Made by a program: the position numbers and the translations under genes. Of a stretch of DNA of 11,891 nt, positions 1-6,161 are shown piece after piece (the stretch's first letter is position 1; each line of letters starts with the position of its first letter). Under the pieces are notes generated by a model. The model saw only the letters and a list, made by a program, of their open reading frames with translations. It did no database searches and was not told the origin of the DNA. The stretch spans positions 467-12,357 of the forward strand of contig DKVK01000019.1 in the NCBI GenBank assembly GCA_002491165.1. The letters run 5' to 3'. This stretch comes from Porphyromonadaceae bacterium UBA7180. Lineage in GTDB: Bacteria > Bacteroidota > Bacteroidia > Bacteroidales > Muribaculaceae.

Positions 1-221
1 ATCATGCCGGTAGCGCCGCCCACGAGTGCCAGGGGCTTGTGGCCGCAGCGCTGCAGGTGGCGGAGCATCATCACTCCGCAGAGGTGTCCTATATGGAGGC
101 TGTCGGCAGTCGGGTCTATGCCCAGGTAGGCCGTAGTCATTTCCTTGTTCAGTTGTTCTTCGGTCCCCGGAATCATGGAATGTACCATTCCGCGCCAGGT
201 CAGTTCTTCAACAAAATTCAT
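1..221 (-). CDS. tyrS: Tyrosyl-tRNA synthetase, N-terminal part (runs off the left edge)
   Basis: Class I aminoacyl-tRNA synthetase that charges tRNA-Tyr with tyrosine in the cytoplasm. Reading the minus strand from the ATG at 221-219 gives 73 residues that begin MNFVEELTWRGMVHSM. Visible family marks are the YLGIDPTADSLHIGH segment (residues 32-46), which contains the class I HIGH signature at 43-46 and an Asp of the tyrosine pocket, and the start of the GGATGM loop (68-73) of the Rossmann fold. The KMSKS loop, anticodon-binding part and S4-like domain lie outside the window. The start is 8 bp after the stop of the M28 gene, so the two are probably co-transcribed, with the M28 gene first. 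I see no promoter of its own in the gap. Family assignment is secure; only the truncation by the window limits it. Confidence 0.96.
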   Translation of the reverse strand, partial: MNFVEELTWRGMVHSMIPGTEEQLNKEMTTAYLGIDPTADSLHIGHLCGVMMLRHLQRCGHKPLALVGGATGM

Positions 222-229
222 TTCAGTGC

Positions 230-1204
230 TTATTTATTATAGATGTAATTAATCAGTGTCTGGCCCACGGCGCGGAGCGTCGCGGGGTCGATGTTGGGCA
301 CGTCGTCGCGCACGGTGTGCCACGTGGCGTTGAAGCCGCTGGGGGACGACGGGTCGTACTCTATGATGTCGATTGCAGGAATCCCGGCGTCGAGCAGGGG
401 CACATGGTCATCGGTGACGGCACCGCCCGGCTCGTTGAGGAATACGTCGGAGAAGCCGGCCTGCGCGGCTGTCTGCCAGAAGGCCTGCACCAGGTCCGGG
501 GTGTTTTCAAGGGAGAAACCCTCGTAGCGGAACTTGGCGCCTCGGGCGCCCACCATGTCGAGCAGTATGGCCTGCGATGGGGAATAGCCGGGGACGAAGG
601 GATTCTGCGCGAAGTATTTTGCGCCGAGCGCCCAGCTGTCGTCGTCGGCATGTGAACCTCGGTCTTCGGCGTCCACGAAGAGTATGTCGATGCCGCGTCC
701 GGGGTTTTCGAGTCCCATCTGCCGCGCGGTTTCGAGGAGCACGGCCACGCCGCTGGCACCGTCGTTGGCACCCGGCACGGGCTTGTCGCGGTTGGCCTCG
801 TCGGGGTCGGAGTCGGCCCACGGGCGCGTGTCGTAGTGTGCCAGCAGCAGCAGGCGGTCGTCCGCCTCCGGGTTGTAGCGTCCTATTATATTAAGGGCGT
901 CGAGGGTCACTCCGTCGGCGCTTTGTAGCGTCATGGGTTGTGTGACGACCTCGGCGCCGTGGCGTTTGAGTTCGGCCTGCAGCCAGTCTGCACAACGTTT
1001 GTGTGCCGGCGTATTGTTGATACGTGGGCCGAAGTCCACCTGCGTTTTCATGTAAGCGAAGGCGGAGTCGGCGTTGAAAACCACGGTCGGGGAGGCCACG
1101 GTCGGGGTGGTGTCCGAGGCGGCGGTATCCTCGTGAGTACTTTTAGCGGCAGAGCATCCGGACAGGAGGCATCCGGCCGCCACAAGAAGCGTAAATCTTA
1201 GCAT
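230..1204 (-). CDS. M28-family glutaminyl cyclase-like zinc lipoprotein
   Basis: 324-residue exported zinc enzyme of the M28/glutaminyl-peptide cyclotransferase group (PF04389-type fold). The N-terminus is a lipoprotein signal: hydrophobic core 4-14, lipobox LSGC with the acylated Cys at 17. The following residues (SAAKSTHED) carry no acidic run directly after the Cys, so a periplasm-facing anchor is more likely than surface display. Metal and catalytic candidates are HYD at 123-125, Asp148 in GANDG, Glu180-Asp181 in FVDAED, Asp216 in LLDMVG, and His267 or His296. The order HYD..R, GANDG, DAED, W.LG, LLDMVG matches bacterial type II glutaminyl cyclases better than M28 aminopeptidases. The inferred reaction is cyclisation of N-terminal Gln to pyroglutamate on exported proteins; aminopeptidase activity cannot be excluded. 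It is the first gene of a probable pair with tyrS, 8 bp downstream. The ATG at 1204-1202 gives a complete signal peptide. Confidence 0.85.
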   Translation of the reverse strand: MLRFTLLVAAGCLLSGCSAAKSTHEDTAASDTTPTVASPTVVFNADSAFAYMKTQVDFGPRINNTPAHKRCADWLQAELKRHGAEVVTQPMTLQSADGVTLDALNIIGRYNPEADDRLLLLAHYDTRPWADSDPDEANRDKPVPGANDGASGVAVLLETARQMGLENPGRGIDILFVDAEDRGSHADDDSWALGAKYFAQNPFVPGYSPSQAILLDMVGARGAKFRYEGFSLENTPDLVQAFWQTAAQAGFSDVFLNEPGGAVTDDHVPLLDAGIPAIDIIEYDPSSPSGFNATWHTVRDDVPNIDPATLRAVGQTLINYIYNK

Positions 1205-1208
1205 GTTG

Positions 1209-1239
1209 CAAATTTAATCAAAATTTCCCGTTCGCCGAA
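1209..1239 (-). promoter_or_regulatory. Candidate promoter of the M28-tyrS pair, nearly leaderless
   Basis: On the minus strand TAAATTTG (1216-1209) matches the Bacteroidetes -7 consensus TAnnTTTG. A weak -33 box, TTCG, lies at 1239-1236 with a 19-bp spacer. The -7 box ends only 4 bases before the ATG at 1204, so a start site at the usual distance would fall on or just inside the start codon. Either the mRNA is leaderless or this box is a chance match and another promoter further up is used. Confidence 0.4.
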
Positions 1240-1409
1240 ACTTGAGGGAGCAAAAAATGCCCGGTGGCCGCTTTTCCGTTTACGGCTCAAAATTTTTTCT
1301 TTTCCCGAGGAAAAACCCGCTGTTTGATAATATACTGGTAATCAATGAGATAATTATTAAACGCGACTTGAATAATGTTAAAAAGCGAAAATTGCGGTAA
1401 AAAAAGCGT
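1240..1409. other. AT-rich core of the divergent intergenic region
   Basis: No coding frame of credible length or composition is visible here, and no RNA gene is recognisable. The stretch is much more AT-rich than its surroundings. It holds two short perfect inverted repeats: CCGT-TT-ACGG at 1276-1285 and TTTTCC-CGA-GGAAAA at 1300-1314. Neither is followed by a T tract on either strand, so they do not look like terminators. They could be protein-binding sites or chance. Confidence 0.5.
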
Positions 1410-1417
1410 CGCAGGGG

Positions 1418-1449
1418 TTTCGCTATCTGCGAAAAAATGCTTAATTTTG
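1418..1449 (+). promoter_or_regulatory. Predicted promoter of recQ and the downstream operon
   Basis: TAATTTTG at 1442-1449 is an exact match to the Bacteroidetes -7 box TAnnTTTG. TTTC at 1418-1421 is a one-mismatch -33 box (consensus TTTG) with a 20-bp spacer. Transcription would start near 1455 and leave a leader of about 70 nt before the recQ ATG. An inverted repeat CGCAG-N12-CTGCG (1410-1414 and 1427-1431) brackets the -33 box. Confidence 0.55.
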
Positions 1450-1458
1450 TGTTAACAT

Positions 1459-1501
1459 CCGCGGCACGTCCCCTTGCTTAAAGGGGGGCCGCGCGCCGCG
1501 G
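1459..1501 (+). promoter_or_regulatory. Strong two-tier stem-loop in the predicted recQ 5' leader
   Basis: The outer stem is a perfect 7-bp pairing, CCGCGGC (1459-1465) with GCCGCGG (1495-1501). The inner stem pairs CCCCTT (1470-1475) with AAGGGG (1481-1486) around a 5-nt loop. It begins almost at the predicted transcript 5' end and leaves about 27 unstructured, A-rich bases before the ATG at 1529. There is no following T tract, so it is not an ordinary intrinsic terminator. A stabilising 5' hairpin or a regulatory leader is plausible. Confidence 0.55.
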
Positions 1502-1528
1502 TGACAAACAAAAACGCTACAGTTAACC

Positions 1529-3709
1529 ATGACTAACGACAACAAAATAAGAGAGGCTCTGAAGTACCATTTCGGGTTCGACAGCTTCAAAGGGAACCAG
1601 GAGGCGATAATCCGTTCGCTTCTCGAGGGCCATGATGTCTTCGTGCTGATGCCCACGGGCGGCGGCAAATCCCTCTGCTACCAGCTTCCGGCCCTCTTGC
1701 AACCGGGCACGGCCATAGTGATCTCTCCCCTGATAGCGTTAATGAAAAATCAGGTGGACGCGATGCGTAATTTCAGCGAAGACAACGGAGTGGCGCACTT
1801 CCTCAACTCGAGCCTCAACAAGGCGGCCGTCGAGGAGGTGAAAGCCGACGTGCGCTCCGGACGCACCAAGCTCCTATATGTAGCCCCCGAGTCGCTCAAC
1901 AAGGAGGAGAACATCGCTTTCCTGCGCGAGTCTCGGATTTCGTTCTACGCCATCGACGAGGCGCACTGCATCTCGGAGTGGGGGCACGACTTCCGTCCCG
2001 AGTACCGCAAGCTGCGCCCCATAATCAACCGTATAGGCAACCGCCCCGTGATAGCGCTGACGGCCACCGCCACCCCCAAGGTGCAGCACGACATACAGAA
2101 GAACCTGGGTATCATCGAGGCCGACGTCTTCAAGTCGAGCTTCAACCGCCCCAACCTCTTCTATGAGGTGCGCAGCAAGACCAAGGACGTGGACCGCGAC
2201 ATCATCAAGTACATAAAGGGCGCTCCCGGGAAGTCGGGCATCATCTATTGCCTGTCGCGCAAGCGCGTTGAGGAGCTGGCCGAGACGTTGCAGGTCAACG
2301 ATATCAAGGCCCTCCCGTACCATGCCGGCATGGACTCTGCTCACCGCAACGCCAACCAGGACGCCTTCCTCAGCGAAGACGCTCAGGTGATAGTGGCCAC
2401 CATAGCCTTCGGCATGGGCATCGACAAGCCCGACGTGCGCTTCGTCATCCACTACGACATCCCCAAGTCGCTGGAAGGGTATTACCAGGAGACGGGGCGC
2501 GCCGGCCGCGACGGCGGCGAAGGGCGCTGCATAGCCTATTTTTCAGTCAAAGACCTCCAGAAACTCGAGAAGCTCATGCAGTCAAAGTCTCCCGCCGAGC
2601 AGGAGATAGGGAAACAGCTGCTTGCCGAGACCGCAAACTACGCAGAGTCGTCGCTCTGCCGCCGCAAGATACTGCTCCATTACTTCGGCGAGCAGTACGG
2701 CAAGGAGAATTGCGGATGCTGTGACAATTGTTTAACTCCAAAGAACCAAGTGGAAGCTAAAGAAGAACTTTACGCCGCCCTCCAGACTGTGGCGGCATCC
2801 AAAGACAAATTCAAACCGGAATATCTCGTAAACATCCTCATCGGGCGGCGCACCGACGAAATACGTTCGCAAGGCCATGACAAGCTCGACGACTTCGGCT
2901 CCCTGCGCGAGACCGACGAGAAGTTCGTGCAGGCCGTAGTGCAACAGGCCGTGATAGCCGGGTACCTTTCCAAAGATATAGAAAACTACGGCGTGCTCTC
3001 GCTGACGCGCGCCGGCGACAAGTTCCTCGACAAACCCAAATCCTTCAAGGTGGTGGAGGACAACGAGTTCAACGACAGCGAAGCGGAAATGCAGATAAAG
3101 GGGGGCGACGCCTGCGTCACGGACCCGGCCCTCTTCTCCATGCTCAAGGACCTGCGCAAGAAGATAGCCCGCAAGCATAACCTCAAACCCTACGTCATCT
3201 TCCAGGACCCCTCGCTGGAGGCCATGTCCACCACTTACCCCGTCACCATCGAGGAGCTGCAGAACATCCCCGGCGTGGGTGCCGGCAAGGCGCGCCGCTA
3301 CGGCGCCGAGTTCGTGGAACTCATAAAGCGCCACGTGGAGCAGAACGACATAGACCGCCCCGAAGACATAGTGGTGCGCACACGCCCCAAGGAGAGCAAG
3401 ATGAAAATCCACCTCATCCAGGGCATCGACCGGCGAATCGACTTCGAGGAGCTGGCCCGTATGCACAACCTCTCGATGGACGAGTTGCTCACCGAGCTGG
3501 AATCCATCGTGAAGTCGGGAATGAAGATTAATATTGACTATGTGCTCACCGAAATCTTCGACGAGGAGACGGAACAGGAGATAATGGACTTTATCCGCAC
3601 CCTCGACGAGGACGACCTGGATTCGGCCATCGAGGAGTTCGGCGACGAGTTCACGGAGGAGGAGATACGCCTGGCGCGCATAAAATTCCTCTCCGAGATG
3701 GGCAACTGA
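1529..3709 (+). CDS. recQ: ATP-dependent DNA helicase RecQ, Bacteroidetes-type long form
   Basis: 3'-5' DNA helicase of superfamily 2 that unwinds forks, D-loops and other branched DNA in recombination and repair. In the 726 residues I see Walker A GGGKS (44-48), DEAH (143-146) with the following CISEWGHDFR aromatic-rich loop, TATAT (178-182), and motif VI QETGRAGRDG (320-329). The zinc site uses Cys377, Cys395, Cys398 and Cys401, with an additional Cys397 between ligands. A winged-helix RQC region follows (about 405-515), then an HRDC domain (about 533-608) with IPGVGAGKARRYG. Beyond the length of E. coli-type RecQ (about 610) it carries roughly 110 more residues: a helix-turn-helix-like part (about 625-675) and a very acidic tail (676-715). 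The ATG follows an A-rich leader. It is first in a probable operon with two SurA-like genes, ostA-like and mutL, 28 bp before the next gene. It contains the only GATC of the window, at codons 64-65. Confidence 0.96.
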   Translation: MTNDNKIREALKYHFGFDSFKGNQEAIIRSLLEGHDVFVLMPTGGGKSLCYQLPALLQPGTAIVISPLIALMKNQVDAMRNFSEDNGVAHFLNSSLNKAAVEEVKADVRSGRTKLLYVAPESLNKEENIAFLRESRISFYAIDEAHCISEWGHDFRPEYRKLRPIINRIGNRPVIALTATATPKVQHDIQKNLGIIEADVFKSSFNRPNLFYEVRSKTKDVDRDIIKYIKGAPGKSGIIYCLSRKRVEELAETLQVNDIKALPYHAGMDSAHRNANQDAFLSEDAQVIVATIAFGMGIDKPDVRFVIHYDIPKSLEGYYQETGRAGRDGGEGRCIAYFSVKDLQKLEKLMQSKSPAEQEIGKQLLAETANYAESSLCRRKILLHYFGEQYGKENCGCCDNCLTPKNQVEAKEELYAALQTVAASKDKFKPEYLVNILIGRRTDEIRSQGHDKLDDFGSLRETDEKFVQAVVQQAVIAGYLSKDIENYGVLSLTRAGDKFLDKPKSFKVVEDNEFNDSEAEMQIKGGDACVTDPALFSMLKDLRKKIARKHNLKPYVIFQDPSLEAMSTTYPVTIEELQNIPGVGAGKARRYGAEFVELIKRHVEQNDIDRPEDIVVRTRPKESKMKIHLIQGIDRRIDFEELARMHNLSMDELLTELESIVKSGMKINIDYVLTEIFDEETEQEIMDFIRTLDEDDLDSAIEEFGDEFTEEEIRLARIKFLSEMGN

Positions 3710-3737
3710 CAATAACCGGGACAAGCGGGACGTTGAG

Positions 3738-4697
3738 ATGAAAGGAAGCATTACAGAAAGGCGCCGGCGGCATGGCTCCGGGGGTGTCCGTGCCGGGGCA
3801 TTCGTAGCTCCGGCGTTGGCCGCGTTGCTGTGTCTTCCGTCGTGCGGAGGCTCGCCGGAAGGCGCCGCGGCGCCGCAGGACAGCGCAGAAATCGTGGCGC
3901 AGGTGGGCGACTCCGTCCTTACCTTCGACGACCTGCGCGCACGCATCCCGCAGGGCCTCGACCCCGCCGACTCGCTGCGGCTGGCGTCGAACATCGCCGA
4001 CAGCTGGCTCCGCGACGTACTCCTCGCCAGCGTGGCGGAAGAGAACGTGGTGGACCTCGAACATATAGACCGCCTCACCGAGGAGTTCCGCAACGACCTG
4101 ATAGTGGGGGAATACATGAAGCGCTACCAGGCCGCCAAGCCCTCGAAGGCCTCCGACGCCGAGGCGCGACGTTTCTACGACGCCAATGCCGGACGGATGC
4201 TCCTGGAACGTCCGTTGGTAAAAGGTATCCTTATAAAGGTGCCTGCCGACGCGCAGGGCGTGGAGCAGTTGCGCCGCTGGATGAAGAGCGCCTCCGCATC
4301 GTCGGTGGCAAGCATCGAGAAGTATGGCCTCGGCTCCGCCATGCAGTATGACTACTTCATGGACCGTTGGGTGGACTTCTCCGACGTTGCCGCGGTGATA
4401 CCTTACCGCTTCGAGACACCCGACGACTTCGTGGGCCGTACCGACGACTTCGAGACGCAGCGTTCCGGCGCGCTGTACATACTCCACATCTCGGACCGCA
4501 AGCTGTCGGGCGACACGATGCCCTACGACTTCGCGCGTCCGCAGATACTCCAGGCTCTCGAGCAGCAGGAACGCTCGCGGTATGCCGACGCCCTGATGGC
4601 CGACCTCTGCGCCCGTGCACGCAAACGCGGAGTGCTGAAAACACCCGGTTATGACCCGAAAACACATAAGCTAATCATAAACAACCCGAAAAAGTGA
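3738..4697 (+). CDS. SurA/parvulin-related lipoprotein, probably non-catalytic
   Basis: 319-residue envelope protein. The N-terminus is a lipoprotein signal with a long Arg-rich n-region (8-18), a hydrophobic stretch (21-32) and lipobox LPSC with Cys36. After it, EIVAQVGDSVLTFDDLRARIP (residues 51 onward) is the typical opening strand and helix of the SurA/PrsA N-domain, followed by helical segments to about 145. The region after RPLVKGILIKVP (about 158-260) sits where a parvulin domain should be, but the diagnostic GGELG and T.YGFH features of active parvulins are missing. I infer a chaperone or helper without prolyl isomerase activity. The start follows recQ by 28 bp. The end overlaps the next gene by 4 bp (GTGA), which suggests translational coupling to the catalytic SurA-like protein. 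The extreme C-terminus is Lys/Asn-rich. Exact role unknown; the family link is moderately sure. Confidence 0.75.
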   Translation: MKGSITERRRRHGSGGVRAGAFVAPALAALLCLPSCGGSPEGAAAPQDSAEIVAQVGDSVLTFDDLRARIPQGLDPADSLRLASNIADSWLRDVLLASVAEENVVDLEHIDRLTEEFRNDLIVGEYMKRYQAAKPSKASDAEARRFYDANAGRMLLERPLVKGILIKVPADAQGVEQLRRWMKSASASSVASIEKYGLGSAMQYDYFMDRWVDFSDVAAVIPYRFETPDDFVGRTDDFETQRSGALYILHISDRKLSGDTMPYDFARPQILQALEQQERSRYADALMADLCARARKRGVLKTPGYDPKTHKLIINNPKK

Positions 4698-6064
4698 AAA
4701 AACTGAAACTCCTTATAATACTCGCGGTAGCGGCAGGCGTCGTCACGGCGCTGGCCAAGCCCAGGCACAACGTCATTGACGAGATAGCCTGGGTAGTGGG
4801 CGACGAACCCATCTACCTCTCCGACATAGAGGCGCAGATAGCCTCCATGAAGCAGGAGGGGACCCCCATTGCAGGCGACCCCTATTGCGTGGTGCCCGAG
4901 CAGATGGCCCTCGAGAAGCTGTACATGCACCAGGCCAAACTCGACACCATCGAGCCTCCCGAGGCACAGGTGGCGCAGCAGGTGGACCGCCGCATCAAGT
5001 TCTTCATCGACAACCTCGGCTCGCGCGAACGCGTGGAGGAATACTTCCGCAAACCCATGGCCCAGCTCCGCGAACAGCTCATGGACATCATGCGCTCGCA
5101 GTACATAGTGCAGCAGGTGCAGTCAAACCTCACCAAGAACGTGAAGGTGACGCCCAACGACGTGAAGAAATACTACGCCTCGCTGCCCGAAGACTCCCTG
5201 CCCATGATTCCGCAACAGTTCGAGGTGCAGGTAATAACCGTCAACCCGGAGATTCCGCAGCAGGAAATCGACGATGTCAAGGCGCGCCTCCGCGACTATG
5301 CCGACCGCGTGAACCGCGGCGAAACGCCCTTCTCCACACTCGCCATCATGTACAGCGAGGACGGCTCCGCCATGCAGGGGGGCGAGCTCGGTTTCCACAA
5401 CCGGGCCGACTTCGTGCCCGAGTTCGCCAACGTGGCGTGGAACCTCTCCGACCCCAAGAAGGTGTCGCGCATCGTGGAGACCGAATACGGCTTCCACATA
5501 ATCCAGCTGATAGAGAAGCGCGGCGACCAGGTGAACGTCCGCCACATCCTGCTGCGCCCGAAAGCCTCCAACGAAGCCTTCACCGAAGCGCTGACGCGCC
5601 TCGACTCCCTGCGCTCGCACATCGACAGCCGCGAAATGTTCGAGGAGGCCGCCCGGCTCCTCTCCGCCGACAAGGACTCCCGTAATAATAAAGGTATCAT
5701 GATGAACCCGAACACCGGTTCCACGCGCTTCGAGCTCAAGGACCTCCCCACGGAGATAGCCTCCAGGGTGGAAAACATGAAACCGGGCGACATCTCCGAG
5801 CCGTTCATCATGAAGGATGTGCGCGCCAACCGCGACGTCTGCGCCATTGTGCGCCTCAAGGAACGCTCCGACGCGCACCGCGCCACCCTCTCCGAAGACT
5901 ACAACCTCCTCAAGGAGATGTGTACCGACCACGAGAGCAACGAGATTATCCGCCGCTGGGTGGAAGACAAGATAAAGACTACCTACGTGAGAATCGAAGA
6001 CGGTTACCGCGACTGCGATTTCCAATATAAAGGATGGATTAAAGAGGAGGAAAAGAAGAAGTAG
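4694..6064 (+). CDS. surA: SurA-like periplasmic chaperone with two parvulin domains
   Basis: 456-residue periplasmic peptidyl-prolyl isomerase/chaperone that escorts unfolded outer-membrane proteins. The signal peptide (1-21) has a cleavage site ALA|KP. The SurA N-domain spans about 25-165 and opens with IDEIAWVVGDEPIYLSDIE. The first parvulin domain (about 175-276) has complete family motifs: YSEDGSA, GGELGF (229-234), VPEF (241-244) and TEYGFHIIQL (263-272). The second (about 282-390) opens with NVRHILL but has a degenerate core, NKGIMMNPNTGS, in place of GGdlG, so it probably lacks activity. The C-terminal part (395-456) ends in EEEKKK. The start codon is GTG at 4694, overlapping the upstream TGA as GTGA; no in-frame ATG nearby would preserve the signal peptide. 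The neighbours point to outer-membrane assembly: a lipoprotein relative upstream and an OstA-like protein downstream. The 9-bp repeat after its stop stays open in this frame. Confidence 0.9.
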   Translation: MKKLKLLIILAVAAGVVTALAKPRHNVIDEIAWVVGDEPIYLSDIEAQIASMKQEGTPIAGDPYCVVPEQMALEKLYMHQAKLDTIEPPEAQVAQQVDRRIKFFIDNLGSRERVEEYFRKPMAQLREQLMDIMRSQYIVQQVQSNLTKNVKVTPNDVKKYYASLPEDSLPMIPQQFEVQVITVNPEIPQQEIDDVKARLRDYADRVNRGETPFSTLAIMYSEDGSAMQGGELGFHNRADFVPEFANVAWNLSDPKKVSRIVETEYGFHIIQLIEKRGDQVNVRHILLRPKASNEAFTEALTRLDSLRSHIDSREMFEEAARLLSADKDSRNNKGIMMNPNTGSTRFELKDLPTEIASRVENMKPGDISEPFIMKDVRANRDVCAIVRLKERSDAHRATLSEDYNLLKEMCTDHESNEIIRRWVEDKIKTTYVRIEDGYRDCDFQYKGWIKEEEKKK

Positions 6065-6066
6065 CT

Positions 6067-6080
6067 CCCCGGCAGCGGGG
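6067..6080 (+). other. Short GC hairpin after the surA stop
   Basis: CCCCG (6067-6071) pairs with CGGGG (6076-6080) around a GCAG tetraloop, 2 bases after the TAG stop. No T tract follows, and the next gene is close, so it is better read as an mRNA processing or stability hairpin inside the operon than as a terminator. The function is unproven. Confidence 0.4.
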
Positions 6081-6084
6081 CAAG

Positions 6085-6120
6085 AGCTAAGTCAGCTAAA
6101 ATAGCTAAGACAGCTAAAAT
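6085..6120 (+). repeat. Tandem 9-bp repeat, AGCTAANNN x4
   Basis: Four consecutive 9-bp units start with AGCTAA: AGCTAAGTC, AGCTAAAAT, AGCTAAGAC and AGCTAAAAT. Read as 18-bp units the two copies differ at one base. The repeat lies between the surA stop and the start of the OstA-like gene. In the surA frame it reads Ala-Lys-X four times with no stop; in the other two frames it contains stops. Confidence 0.9.
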
Positions 6121-6161
6121 GCCTGTGCTGCAGAGAAAGCTCACGTTACTAAAAAAAAGAG

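Noticed and set aside
1205..1528. A small gene or small RNA in the divergent intergenic region
   Set aside because: No coding frame with a plausible start and composition, and no hairpin plus T-tract terminator. The structure seen is better placed in the recQ leader.
2732..4117. Long open frames on the strand opposite recQ and the SurA genes, and similar ones opposite mutL and the OstA-like gene
   Set aside because: They are shadows of the real genes: GC-rich codon usage leaves few stops on the opposite strand. Their translations show no family motifs, have odd composition and lack start context.
6067..6080. Intrinsic terminator after surA
   Set aside because: The GC hairpin is not followed by a T run and the next gene starts within 100 bases with no promoter of its own visible.
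6085..6120. CRISPR-like array
   Set aside because: The units are 9 bp, contiguous and without spacers; this is a simple tandem repeat. The same applies to 10172-10216.
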